From Mesorhizobium sp. AR02 (GTDB lineage Bacteria; Pseudomonadota; Alphaproteobacteria; Rhizobiales; Rhizobiaceae), in the NCBI RefSeq assembly GCF_024746835.1, contig NZ_CP080531.1:1240001-1304000 (forward strand): 64,000 nt of DNA. Reading direction: 5' to 3'. The translations under genes were made by a program, and so were the position numbers. The notes under the pieces are model-generated. The model was not told the DNA's origin, did not search any database, and was given only the letters and a program-made list of their open reading frames with translations. Shown here piece after piece: positions 1 through 8,395 of the stretch. The stretch's first letter is position 1, and every line of letters starts with the position of its first letter.

Positions 1-922
1 CGAACCCGCTCGGCTTCTTGCCGCTGGCCGCATACTCCACGACAGCGTCGACGCCATTGGCCGCCATCTTGTAGGGAAATTGCATGACGGTGGCGGCGAT
101 CTGGCCGGCCTTGACGTTGCGAACGCCGGCGCAGCCACCGTCGATCGAGGTCAGCATGACATCGCCTTCCTTGCCGAAGGATTTCAAGGCCGCGTAGGCG
201 CCGGCGGCGGCCGGCTCGTTGATGGTGTAGACTGCGTTGATGTCGCCGTTCTTGGAGAGCAGGTTCTCCATGCCGACCTGGCCCTTGTCCTGCGCTCCAT
301 TGGTGATGGCCGAGCCGGCAATGGCCGGATCGCCTTCGGTAAGCCCGAAGCCCTTCAGATATCCATTGTGCCGGAACGTATCGACCGTGCCGCCAGGCGT
401 TCCATCGAGCATCGCCAGCACCGGCTTCTTGTTGCCAAGTGCCTTGCGCGCATAGGCGCCCTGCTGCACGCCGGCCTCGAAATTATCCGTGGCGAAGGTG
501 GCGTCGACGGCATCGGCGGGATCGGTCGCCGTATCGAGCGCGATCACCAGGACCCCTGCATCGCGCGCCTTCTTGATGATACCCAGCATGCCGGTCGAGT
601 TGTTCGGCGTCACCAATATGCCTTTGGCGCCGGCGCTGATCAGATCCTCGATCGCAGTGACCTGGCCTTCATTGTCACCGTCGAACTTGCCGGCACGGGC
701 GATCAGCTTGACGCCCTTGGCCTTGGCCTCCTCTTCGGCGGCCTGACGCATTTTGACGAAGAACGGATTGACCTCCGTCTTGGTGACGAGGCCGACGATG
801 ACTTCCTCGGCCGAGGCATGGCCGGTCACCGCAAAGGCGGTTCCGAAGAGCACAAGGCCCGCGGCGGCTGATTTGACGATGGCTCCGGACCTGGCGCCGA
901 TTGAAATATGCAAAATGGACAT
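1..922 (-). CDS. sugar ABC transporter substrate-binding protein, FrcB-like (C-terminus cut by window edge)
   Basis: Periplasmic sugar-binding protein of the Peripla_BP_4 family, the ligand receptor of a ribose/fructose-type ABC importer. Read on the minus strand it starts at ATG 922-920 behind a GGAGG ribosome-binding site. It has a Sec-type signal peptide ending near residue 38 (GHASA-EE). The mature start VGLVTKTEVNPFFVKMRQAA, then TDPADAVDATFATDNFEAG and VYTINEPAAAGAYAALKS, are typical of fructose-binding FrcB-like proteins. No stop occurs before base 1, so about 307 residues are visible and only the extreme C-terminus is missing. It lies downstream of the FGGY kinase gene in the same orientation but has its own leader with a long inverted repeat (1006-1039), so it is probably transcribed separately. 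The sugar is not known; fructose-like is inferred from family resemblance. Confidence 0.85.
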   Translation of the reverse strand, partial: MSILHISIGARSGAIVKSAAAGLVLFGTAFAVTGHASAEEVIVGLVTKTEVNPFFVKMRQAAEEEAKAKGVKLIARAGKFDGDNEGQVTAIEDLISAGAKGILVTPNNSTGMLGIIKKARDAGVLVIALDTATDPADAVDATFATDNFEAGVQQGAYARKALGNKKPVLAMLDGTPGGTVDTFRHNGYLKGFGLTEGDPAIAGSAITNGAQDKGQVGMENLLSKNGDINAVYTINEPAAAGAYAALKSFGKEGDVMLTSIDGGCAGVRNVKAGQIAATVMQFPYKMAANGVDAVVEYAASGKKPSGF

Positions 923-1005
923 GAACTCCTCCCGAGTTGTTGAACCTTTCTCCTCAAAGGCTCAGCGATTAACGCATAAGTTTTGCATACGGTCAAACAT
1001 TATGT

Positions 1006-1039
1006 AGGTAATTATGTATGTTTTTATACATAATTACCT
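1006..1039. promoter_or_regulatory. 14-bp perfect inverted repeat, candidate ROK-regulator operator (site 1)
   Basis: Arms at 1006-1019 and 1026-1039 are perfectly complementary (AGGTAATTATGTAT / ATACATAATTACCT) around a 6-nt T-rich centre. The core TGTATGTTTTTATACATAA (1015-1033) recurs with few changes at 2759-2777 and 7021-7039. It lies about 95-115 nt upstream of the start of the substrate-binding protein gene at 922. The very AT-rich stem and lack of a U-tract argue for an operator, not a terminator. Confidence 0.6.
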
Positions 1040-1081
1040 GGGCAAGGCGGCAGACGCCCACAAGGCCCGCAATCGCCTTGC

Positions 1082-2683
1082 TCAGGCGACCGATTTCGTT
1101 TCCTCCCCCGGCTGGTCGAGCAGCGGCGACGCTGCCGTGTTCAGATCGTGCATGGCGTTGCGCACGGTCCGATTGCCGCTGAGCTCCCGATAATTCCTGT
1201 AGAGAAGGCGGTAGGCGGCGGCGCTTTCCGGGCGAGGCTGGTAGGGCGTGAAGGTGCGTGCGCCGAACCGGGCCGTGCCTTCGGCGAAGCCGCTCACCAG
1301 TTCCGCCGCGACCGCGCCATGAACCGCCGCGCCGACAGCCGTTGCATGGGTAATGCTTGGAACCTCCACGACGCGGCCCAGCACGTCGGCCATGATCTGC
1401 ACCAGCAATGGATTGTTCTGGGCCAGACCGCTGGTCAGGATGATGCGGTCGATGGCAAAATCGCCGGCCTCGAACAGGTCGACCACCGTGCGCGCGCCGA
1501 AACACAGCGACTCGATCAGGGCGCGATAGATGCCGACGCCGGTGGTTTCGGTGGTGAGGCCGAGAAGCAGGCCGCTGAGGTTTGAATCCGCAAGCGGCAC
1601 GCGGTTGCCGTTCCACCAGTCGAGCGCCACGAGATGGTTGGCGCCGGGTTCGAGTTCGGCTGCCTCGCGGTTGTAGATGCGGAAACTTTCCGCCTCGTCG
1701 GCACCACGCGGAAAAGCCTTCACGAACCAGGCGAGCGTGTCGCCGAACCCGGCCTGCCCGGCCTCGTAGCACCAGAGATCACGAACCGATCCATCCTTGG
1801 CCACGCCTTCGATGCCGGGCGGCAAAGGGCGGAACTGCTGGCTCAAAAACAGATAGACAGCCGAAGTTCCGAGCGCGCCGACGAGACAGCCGGACGACAC
1901 GGCGCCAACCGCGGGCAGCACGACGTGGGAATCGATGACCGCCACCGCAACGATCGCGCGGCCGCTGATGCCGGTGCGCGTGCGCCATGCCTCCGACAGG
2001 CTTCCACCCGAACTGCCGATACGGTGCGGCACCGACAGCCTTTCGGACAGGCCGGGCACGATCCCCTGCGGATAGCCTTCAGCCTCGGAATACTGGGCCT
2101 TGTAGGCCGCGAAACCCAGACTGCGCACTTCGTGGCCGGTCAACTGCCAGACAAGCCAATCACCGGATTCGATGAACCGTCCGGCCACACTCCAGATGTG
2201 CGGTGCTTCATCCGCGATCTCAGCCGCCTTCGGCAGCAGCCATTCCCCGGAGAGCTTGCCGCCGAAATTGCGCAGGAAGGCCCCGCCCCGACGGTTGATC
2301 GCGTCGGCATAGGGCTGCGCGGCGCGATGCTTCCACAATTTGACATAGGCATGCGGCTCGCCGGGATAAAGCTCGGAAAGGGCGGTGCCGTCGGCGGCGG
2401 TCGGCATCGGGGAACTGGCCGAGAAGCCCAGCCCGATCGACTCGATGACCCGACCACGCCCCAGCACATCCAGGATTTCTTCCGCCGCCTCGAGATAGTC
2501 GGCGGCGTTCTGCAACGCCCATGAGCGCGGCAAAAGCGTGCCGTCAGGCAGGCTTTGCGTCATGACATCATGGCGATAGGCATGCGTGTGACTGGCGATC
2601 TGCTCACCGGTCGCGGCATCGAGCAGGACGCCGCGGGCTGAGCCGGTGCCGTAGTCCAGTCCGATGATATAGGTTGCAGTCAT
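1082..2683 (-). CDS. FGGY-family carbohydrate kinase (ribulokinase-like)
   Basis: Sugar kinase of the FGGY family, transferring the ATP gamma-phosphate to a ketose or polyol. The N-terminal phosphate motif GLDYGTGSARGVLLDA begins about six residues in. The second phosphate loop GALGTSAVYLF is in the middle and the adenosine-binding segment ILTSGLAQNNPLLVQIMADVLGR is near the C-terminus. At about 533 residues it has normal family length. The start at 2683 is preferred because a purine-rich AGGCGAG precedes it; an in-frame ATG at 2731 has no ribosome-binding site. It is divergent from the ROK regulator, with a candidate operator between them, and probably phosphorylates the sugar imported by the neighbouring ABC system. 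FGGY specificity cannot be read from motifs, so the substrate stays open. Confidence 0.85.
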   Translation of the reverse strand: MTATYIIGLDYGTGSARGVLLDAATGEQIASHTHAYRHDVMTQSLPDGTLLPRSWALQNAADYLEAAEEILDVLGRGRVIESIGLGFSASSPMPTAADGTALSELYPGEPHAYVKLWKHRAAQPYADAINRRGGAFLRNFGGKLSGEWLLPKAAEIADEAPHIWSVAGRFIESGDWLVWQLTGHEVRSLGFAAYKAQYSEAEGYPQGIVPGLSERLSVPHRIGSSGGSLSEAWRTRTGISGRAIVAVAVIDSHVVLPAVGAVSSGCLVGALGTSAVYLFLSQQFRPLPPGIEGVAKDGSVRDLWCYEAGQAGFGDTLAWFVKAFPRGADEAESFRIYNREAAELEPGANHLVALDWWNGNRVPLADSNLSGLLLGLTTETTGVGIYRALIESLCFGARTVVDLFEAGDFAIDRIILTSGLAQNNPLLVQIMADVLGRVVEVPSITHATAVGAAVHGAVAAELVSGFAEGTARFGARTFTPYQPRPESAAAYRLLYRNYRELSGNRTVRNAMHDLNTAASPLLDQPGEETKSVA

Positions 2684-2758
2684 TCTCGCCTGCTGCCTTT
2701 CCAAATCGGGCGACGTATTCCTCTTATTCATCGATATATCTATAAGTCAACGCATTAT

Positions 2759-2777
2759 TGCATATTTTTGTACAAAA
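2759..2777. promoter_or_regulatory. candidate ROK-regulator operator (site 2)
   Basis: TGCATATTTTTGTACAAAA matches the core of the perfect palindrome at 1015-1033 in 15 of 19 positions. It lies between the divergent kinase (start 2683) and ROK regulator (start 2857), where it could control both and give autoregulation. The surrounding region is AT-rich, as expected for a divergent promoter. Confidence 0.5.
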
Positions 2778-2856
2778 GATGCGCCGCTTTCTTGTGGACG
2801 CGCCTTTATCTCCCTGGCGTTTATGGCTAAATCTCAGGGCGAACGGGGACTGCGGA

Positions 2857-4062
2857 ATGGTCAGGACAAACGGTACGGCGGAGCATCCCGCGCTTGTGAA
2901 CAGTGGCGAGATTCTCTCGCTGATTGCCACTGGCGCCGCCACGTCCCGGTCAGCGCTGCTCGATGCGTCGGGATTGTCACGCGTGACTGTTACCCAGCGC
3001 CTGAATGCACTGATCGAGTCCGGCCTGGTCCGCGAGACGGCCCGCACAATGCCGAGCGGCGGCAGACCGACGCGCGTGCTTGGGATCAACGAGCGGGCGG
3101 GCTTCTTTCTCGTTGCCAACATCGGCGAAACCTACATCCACCTTGCCGCCATGGACCTTGAGCCCGCTATCGTCTCGCAAAGCACGATACCGTTCAACGC
3201 TTCGGACGGACCGGCGGTTTCGCTCGCGCAGATCGCCGACGGGTTCGACATCCTCGCCGCGAAGGCCCGAACCAGCCACGGCTCGCTTTTTGGCGTCAGC
3301 CTCAGCATGCCCACGCCGGTCGATTTCAAGCGCGGCCGCGTTGCCGGTCCTTCGGTCCTTCACGGATGGGACGAGTTCGACATCATCGGTTGGCTGCGCG
3401 GTCGTTTCGATGCGCCGATCTATGTCGAAAACGACGTGAACCTGATGGCGATCCACGAGCACCGTCAGAATTTTCCGCATGTGGATGACATGTTCTTCAT
3501 CAAGGCGGGAACGGGCATCGGCAGCGGCATTGTCGCCGGCGGCAAGATCTTTCGTGGCGCTCAAGGCGCTGCCGGCGACATCGGCCATATCCAGTTCAGC
3601 TCCGAGAACGCGCCTCTGTGCCGCTGCGGCAAGCTCGGCTGTGTCGAAGCGCGCGCCGGCGGCTGGGCGATTGCCCGCGATCTCTCGAGCAGGGGCTTCA
3701 AGGCGGAGAACGCGCGCGATGTCATTTCGTTGGTTGAAATGCAGAAGCCGGAAGCCCTGATGTTGCTGCGCAGCGCCGGGCGGGTGATCGGCGAAGTCGC
3801 TTCCGATGTCGTCAGCATACTCAACCCGAGCCTGATCGTGGTCGGCGGCACGCTGGCCAGGGGCGGAGAGTTTCTGTTGTCGGGAATCCGCGAACTCGTC
3901 TACCAGCGATGCCTTCCGCTTGCCACGCGCGAGCTGCAGATCGTCCTCACCAATCCGCAGAAGGACAGCGCCCTTTTCGGCGCCGCCTATCTGGCGCTCG
4001 AGGACATCTTCAGCCTCGAAAAGGTGGAGGAACTGATCGACCGGCGGACCACCGATCGATAG
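2857..4062 (+). CDS. ROK-family transcriptional regulator
   Basis: Sugar-responsive repressor: an N-terminal winged helix-turn-helix followed by a ROK (glucokinase-like) ligand-binding domain. The HTH is in the first ~75 residues (SRSALLDASGLSRVTVTQRL and a wing with SGGRPTR). The ROK domain has the ENDVNLMA segment, a glycine-rich GTGIGSGIVAGG and the zinc-binding signature CRCGKLGCVEA. The ATG at 2857 gives 401 residues, the usual size; an in-frame ATG at 2758 would add a non-conserved leader overlapping the putative operator and has no ribosome-binding site. It is surrounded by an FGGY kinase and sugar ABC genes that share a palindromic motif, so it is the likely local regulator. The inducer is probably the transported sugar or its phosphate. 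Confidence 0.88.
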   Translation: MVRTNGTAEHPALVNSGEILSLIATGAATSRSALLDASGLSRVTVTQRLNALIESGLVRETARTMPSGGRPTRVLGINERAGFFLVANIGETYIHLAAMDLEPAIVSQSTIPFNASDGPAVSLAQIADGFDILAAKARTSHGSLFGVSLSMPTPVDFKRGRVAGPSVLHGWDEFDIIGWLRGRFDAPIYVENDVNLMAIHEHRQNFPHVDDMFFIKAGTGIGSGIVAGGKIFRGAQGAAGDIGHIQFSSENAPLCRCGKLGCVEARAGGWAIARDLSSRGFKAENARDVISLVEMQKPEALMLLRSAGRVIGEVASDVVSILNPSLIVVGGTLARGGEFLLSGIRELVYQRCLPLATRELQIVLTNPQKDSALFGAAYLALEDIFSLEKVEELIDRRTTDR

Positions 4063-4101
4063 AGTCAAACCCTGTTCTATCGGGATGGGACAGGCTCAGG
4101 T

Positions 4102-4890
4102 CTACGTGACGCCCATGATCATGGCGACAAGGTCCTTCTGGACGCCCTGGCGCACTGCCATCTCGCCAACGCTTCTGCCTTGCCGCATGACGACGGCCCG
4201 ATCCGCCACCCGCACGACGTGGTCCATATTGTGGCTGACGATGATGACCGACAGGCCGCGCTCCGGCAGGCGTCTTACCATCGTCAAGATCTCGTCGGAT
4301 TCGCGCACGCCAAGTGCCGCCGTGGGTTCATCCAGAATGACCACACGGCGGGCAAACGCCACTGCCCGTGCCACCGCCACGGCCTGACGTTGACCGCCCG
4401 ACATCAAGCCGATCTCGTGGGATGGCGAGACGTGGCTGACGCTTAGCGCACTCGCATGCTCCCGCCATTGTCTCTGCTCTTGCCCCGCTGAAAGAAAGCC
4501 CAGCGGACCCAGCCAGCGTGGCCACGTCTGCTCGCGTCCGATCAGGAAATTGTCGGAGACGGTCAGATTGTCGAAAACGGCAAGATCCTGAAACACGGTC
4601 TCGATGCCCGATGCACGCGCATCGGCCGGCGAACGCAGCCGCAGCGGGCGTCCGTCAAGCTCGATGTCCCCCGAATCCAGCGCTACGATGCCGGTGATCG
4701 CCTTGATGAGGGTCGACTTGCCCGCGCCATTGTCGCCGAGCAAGGCGACAATCTCGCCCTCGTGAAGATCAAGCGACGCACCGGCCAGCGCGGTTACGAA
4801 GCCGTACGCCTTGCGCGCGTCCCGGACCGAGAGAACCAGACGTGGATCGGAGGCCGTGTTCGAAGGGCTGTCAGGCGAGGCGGCACTCAT
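4102..4890 (-). CDS. sugar ABC transporter ATP-binding protein (FrcA-like, single NBD)
   Basis: Cytoplasmic ATPase of a CUT2/ribose-type sugar importer. Walker A GDNGAGKST is near residue 54, the Q-loop FQDLAVFDNLTV follows, the signature is LMSGGQRQAVAVARA, Walker B is VVILDEPTAALG and the switch His is in VSHNMDH. With 262 residues it has one nucleotide-binding domain, as in FrcA, not the double domain of RbsA. Its start codon overlaps the stop of the permease by 4 nt (ATGA), indicating translational coupling in the operon binding protein - permease - ATPase (6913 to 4102). Confidence 0.9.
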   Translation of the reverse strand: MSAASPDSPSNTASDPRLVLSVRDARKAYGFVTALAGASLDLHEGEIVALLGDNGAGKSTLIKAITGIVALDSGDIELDGRPLRLRSPADARASGIETVFQDLAVFDNLTVSDNFLIGREQTWPRWLGPLGFLSAGQEQRQWREHASALSVSHVSPSHEIGLMSGGQRQAVAVARAVAFARRVVILDEPTAALGVRESDEILTMVRRLPERGLSVIIVSHNMDHVVRVADRAVVMRQGRSVGEMAVRQGVQKDLVAMIMGVT

Positions 4891-5918
4891 TGGTTGACCT
4901 GCCTCGCCCGCAGCGTGCGAATGCGGTTCTCGATGTGTTTGCGCAGGACATCGAGTTCCAGTGCCACCAGGATGCCGATACCGATCGCCACCGATGACCA
5001 GAATGGCGAGACGTCGAGCTGCTGCAGGCCGCTGCGGATGGTGGCAATGATGAGCGCGCCGAACAGCACGTTGGTGATGCTGCCGCGACCGCCGAAAAGG
5101 CTTGCCCCGCCGACAACCACCGCCGTGATGGCGTCAAGCTCATAGCCGACGCCGGAGAGCGGCGAAGCCGACCCCGTCCGGCCGTGATAGAGCATGCCGG
5201 CGATGCCGGCCGTCGTTCCACAGATGGCATAGGCGCTCATGATCAGCCTGTCGCGCGGCAGGCCGACCCATTGCGCGACATCCGGATTGCCGCCCACGGC
5301 ATAGAGCCAGCGGCCCCATTGCGTACGCCGCAACAGGAGCCAGAACAGCCCGGCAAGAATGAGCACCATCAACGCGCCGGCAGGTATGCCGAGCACCTTG
5401 CCGTTTGCCAGCCAGTGCACGGCCGGCGAAACGCCCACGAGCGTGTTGCCGCCGCTGACGAGCAAGGCAACGCCGGCAACAATGCCGAGCATGGCCACGG
5501 TGACCACGAGGGGCTGCGGAATGCCGCCCTTGACGATCAGCAGGCCGTTGATCAGTCCGACAACGAGGCCGACAAGTGGATAGATGACCAGGGCCATCGA
5601 GCTGGGCTGATCGACACCGGTCAGCGTGGCCACCGTTACGACACTGAGCGCGATGACGCTGCCGACGGAGACATCGACGCCGCGAACCAGAATGACGAGG
5701 AATTGCCCCAGGCCCAGGGCGCAGACAATCGCGCTCTGGGCCAGGAGGTTCTGAAGATTGCGCACCGATATGAAATGCGGGGCAAGCAGGCCGAATGCCA
5801 CGACCAGGGTCACGAGAATTATGACCGGCCCGGCCTGCAGAAGCCACAGCAGGACGGACAGGGAGTCGCGGCGACCCGTCGCCGTGCCGGGCGCCGCAGT
5901 GTCGGCATGCGGTTCCAT
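4887..5918 (-). CDS. sugar ABC transporter permease (RbsC/FrcC-like)
   Basis: Inner-membrane permease of the BPD_transp_2 family. The 343 residues form about ten hydrophobic segments after a short polar N-terminus. Family landmarks are RNLQNLLAQSAIVCALGLGQFLVI, the RGVDVSVGSV segment and, near the C-terminus, ITAVVVGGASLFGGRGS. It lies 8 nt downstream of the substrate-binding protein gene and overlaps the ATPase gene by 4 nt, so the three form one operon. The importer presumably works as a permease homodimer with the FrcA-like ATPase. The sugar is not identifiable from sequence. Confidence 0.9.
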   Translation of the reverse strand: MEPHADTAAPGTATGRRDSLSVLLWLLQAGPVIILVTLVVAFGLLAPHFISVRNLQNLLAQSAIVCALGLGQFLVILVRGVDVSVGSVIALSVVTVATLTGVDQPSSMALVIYPLVGLVVGLINGLLIVKGGIPQPLVVTVAMLGIVAGVALLVSGGNTLVGVSPAVHWLANGKVLGIPAGALMVLILAGLFWLLLRRTQWGRWLYAVGGNPDVAQWVGLPRDRLIMSAYAICGTTAGIAGMLYHGRTGSASPLSGVGYELDAITAVVVGGASLFGGRGSITNVLFGALIIATIRSGLQQLDVSPFWSSVAIGIGILVALELDVLRKHIENRIRTLRARQVNQ

Positions 5919-5926
5919 CGCTGGCG

Positions 5927-6913
5927 CTATTTCACGACGTCATCAACGTTGCCGGCCACCACATCGGAAACCGTCTTCAGCATGCCGGCGGCATTTTCCG
6001 AGGTCTGAACAGGCTGCGCCGGCACGACCACGAGCTTTTCGACGCTCTTGCCGCGCACCAGTTCGGCGGTGGTGTCCGTGGCTGTCCTGGCGATCACCTC
6101 GAACGGGTAAGGCACCGTGAACTTCCAGTTCTTGTTGCCGGCGGCGATCGACTTCAGCGCATACTCCTGGCCACCCACCGAGCCAACGATGACATTGGAC
6201 CCGGCTGCCTCCAGCGCCTGCAGGGTTCCCTGCGCCGAGACGTCGAAGATGTCGTAAATGCCGACCAGATTCGGATGCGCGTTCAGCATGCCCTCCGCGA
6301 TCGTGCGCGATTTCTCCGGATCGCAACGGGCGTCGCCCTCGGCAACGATGTTGAATTTCGTACCTTTCACAGCGTCCTTGAAGGCGTTGATGAACGCGTC
6401 GGTGTCAGCCAGGCCGGCGATACAGCGGATGACGCCGATCTCGCCTCCGGCGGGGAGCTGTTTGGTGAATTCCTGCACGACCGCCTTCTCGGCCCCGACC
6501 GGATCATAATTCACCTGAGCGGTGAGGTCATCGATCGGCGGTGGCGCGCCGTCGAAGGACAGCACCTTGATGCCTTGCTTGGTCGCATCGTTGAGCGCGC
6601 TGACCAGTTCCTTGGAGGTGGCGCCGGTGTTGACGGCGATGACCTTGTAGCCTTCGGCCGGAGCATTGACGATTTCCTGAATGAAGAAATTGACGTCGCC
6701 GCGCGAGGCCCCCGATTTGACGTCGATCTGGACGTCTTCGATCTTGCTGGCACGGCCTTTGGCGACATTGTACTGGCGCACATAGGCCTGGTCGCCGAGA
6801 TAGGAAAACAGCATCAGCCCCTTGGGCTTGTCGCCTGCGAACGCGTTAGAGGCCACGCAGCTTGCCGCAAGCAAGGCAGCTGCGGAAGCACGCAATAACA
6901 GCTTCAATTTCAT
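5927..6913 (-). CDS. sugar ABC transporter substrate-binding protein
   Basis: Periplasmic binding protein of the Peripla_BP_4 family, 328 residues, first gene of the ABC operon 6913-4102. The start ATG is preceded by GGGAGG. A cleavable signal peptide (KLKLLLRASAAALLAASCVASNAFA) is followed by LMLFSYLGDQAYVRQYNVAKG. The two lobes are linked by the usual ribose-type hinge, with VIAVNTGATSKELVSALNDA and LVGIYDIFDVSAQGTLQALE visible. It differs clearly from the FrcB-like protein at the left edge, so the locus has two receptors and perhaps two related sugars. A candidate operator (7013-7040) lies about 110 nt upstream. Confidence 0.88.
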   Translation of the reverse strand: MKLKLLLRASAAALLAASCVASNAFAGDKPKGLMLFSYLGDQAYVRQYNVAKGRASKIEDVQIDVKSGASRGDVNFFIQEIVNAPAEGYKVIAVNTGATSKELVSALNDATKQGIKVLSFDGAPPPIDDLTAQVNYDPVGAEKAVVQEFTKQLPAGGEIGVIRCIAGLADTDAFINAFKDAVKGTKFNIVAEGDARCDPEKSRTIAEGMLNAHPNLVGIYDIFDVSAQGTLQALEAAGSNVIVGSVGGQEYALKSIAAGNKNWKFTVPYPFEVIARTATDTTAELVRGKSVEKLVVVPAQPVQTSENAAGMLKTVSDVVAGNVDDVVK

Positions 6914-7012
6914 TTTGTCCTCCCTGGGTTTCGAGGCCGCCTCCCAACCCGCAGCCTCAACCGCTTTAATACGCCTTATCGGCTAATATGTCTATCTTCA
7001 TCTTAATTTGGC

Positions 7013-7040
7013 GGTAATTTTGTTTATTTTTAAACATAAC
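7013..7040. promoter_or_regulatory. candidate ROK-regulator operator (site 3)
   Basis: The core TGTTTATTTTTAAACATAA (7021-7039) matches site 1 in 16 of 19 positions and shares the flanking GGTAATT (7013-7019) with it. It is about 108-126 nt upstream of the substrate-binding protein start at 6913, nearly the same spacing as site 1 has to its gene. The rest of 6914-7154 shows AT-rich promoter-like sequence and no gene. Confidence 0.5.
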
Positions 7041-7154
7041 GTGGCGATAGGAATGGTATGAACCGCCCGGGACTGTGGGGGAAATGCAAGGCCATGCGGT
7101 GCATTCCGCGCGACAGCCCAACTGGCATTCGGCCGCCGGTCCTGAACAATCCGG

Positions 7155-8282
7155 TCAGAGCGAGTCGTAAACGGCGTCGATCAACAGCTTGCGGCGTGGG
7201 TCCATGTCGTCAAAACCCAGCATGCGGTTGGTGACGTAGCCGAACCCGACGCCGGCATCCGGATCGGCGAAACCGATGGCGCCACCCCAGCCGGTGTGGC
7301 CGAACGTTTGCGATGACGCCCGGCCTGCATAGACCGGATCCTCCATCTGGTAGCCGGCGGCGAAGGCCGTTAGAACCGCGAAGCTGTCATCCATGCCGCG
7401 AAAGCGGAGGTGCGTTGCTTCCTGGATCGCCGCGCGGCCGATCAGGGCTTTGCCCTCCCAGATCCTGCCTGCTGCCATCATGCCGTAGATACGCGCCAGT
7501 GCGTGCGCCGTCGACTGGCCATTGCCGCCCGGCACTTCGGCGGCACGCCAGACGCGGTCGTTGGGGGCCAATGCACGCGGCGCTGGATTGTCACTTGCGT
7601 GGGGAAATGGCGAGGCACGGACAAACTCGACCCAGTCTGAAGCCTTGGGGCCCTCGATCATCTCGGCCACCCTGGAATCCTCGCGGTCCGGCAGACCGAC
7701 ATGAAAGTCGGCTGCAAGCGGGCCTGCGATCTCTTCCGCGATGAAGCGGCCGATGCTTCGCCCATCGACGCGTCGCAGCACTTCGCCCGCAAGATGGCCG
7801 TAGATAAGCGCGTGATAGATACAGCGGCTGCCGGGCTCCCATAGTGGCGACATGGCCGCAAGCGCGTCGACAAAAGGCGTCCACGCGAGCAGATCCGCTT
7901 CTTCCATCGGCACAGCAAGGCCATTCAGCCCGGCCTGGTGCGACATCACCTGATCTAGCGTGATGTGCTCCTTGCCGCCGGCCGCGAATTCCGGCCAGTA
8001 GCGGGCAATGGGCGCGGCATAATCCAGCTTGCCGCGCTCCACCAACATAGCGATCGCCAGCGCCACCACGCCCTTGGTGGAGGACCAGACATTGATCAGC
8101 GTGTCCTGCCGCCACGGACGGGTGCGCGCGGCATCCGCATGACCGCCCCACAGGTCAACGACGGTCTTGCCGTGGACGACGACGGATACACCACCACCAT
8201 GCTCGAGCCTTTGGTCGAAACACGCGGCGAATGCCTCGCGCACAGCGCCAAAGCGCGGATCGCAGATACCCTCTATGTTCAT
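7155..8282 (-). CDS. serine hydrolase, class C beta-lactamase/EstB-type
   Basis: Beta-lactamase-fold serine hydrolase (esterase or peptidase-like; true beta-lactamase activity is unlikely). The nucleophile motif SxxK is SSTK in NVWSSTKGVVALAIAMLVERG near residue 70; the second-site tyrosine is probably in YHALIYGHLAGEV; an HTGWGG motif near the C-terminus takes the place of the KTG box. There is no signal peptide, so it is probably cytoplasmic. The start at 8282 (MNIEGICDPRF) matches the usual family N-terminus; an upstream in-frame ATG at 8333, preceded by a plausible AGGCGAG, would add 17 residues. It stands alone between the sugar locus and the racemase-family gene. The physiological substrate is unknown. 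Confidence 0.8.
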   Translation of the reverse strand: MNIEGICDPRFGAVREAFAACFDQRLEHGGGVSVVVHGKTVVDLWGGHADAARTRPWRQDTLINVWSSTKGVVALAIAMLVERGKLDYAAPIARYWPEFAAGGKEHITLDQVMSHQAGLNGLAVPMEEADLLAWTPFVDALAAMSPLWEPGSRCIYHALIYGHLAGEVLRRVDGRSIGRFIAEEIAGPLAADFHVGLPDREDSRVAEMIEGPKASDWVEFVRASPFPHASDNPAPRALAPNDRVWRAAEVPGGNGQSTAHALARIYGMMAAGRIWEGKALIGRAAIQEATHLRFRGMDDSFAVLTAFAAGYQMEDPVYAGRASSQTFGHTGWGGAIGFADPDAGVGFGYVTNRMLGFDDMDPRRKLLIDAVYDSL

Positions 8283-8395
8283 GCGCGAATTCTCACCAAG
8301 TGCGAAAGTGACGGATGCCGCCGTTGAGACCATTCTCGCCTGGCGGGAACTCGCCAGTCCAGCGAATTGCAGACTCTCGAGAAGGCCAGCTCTGA

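Noticed and set aside
1006..1039. Inverted repeat as an intrinsic terminator of the FGGY kinase gene
   Set aside because: The stem is almost purely AT, lacks a U-tract, and its core recurs at two promoters, so an operator explains it better.
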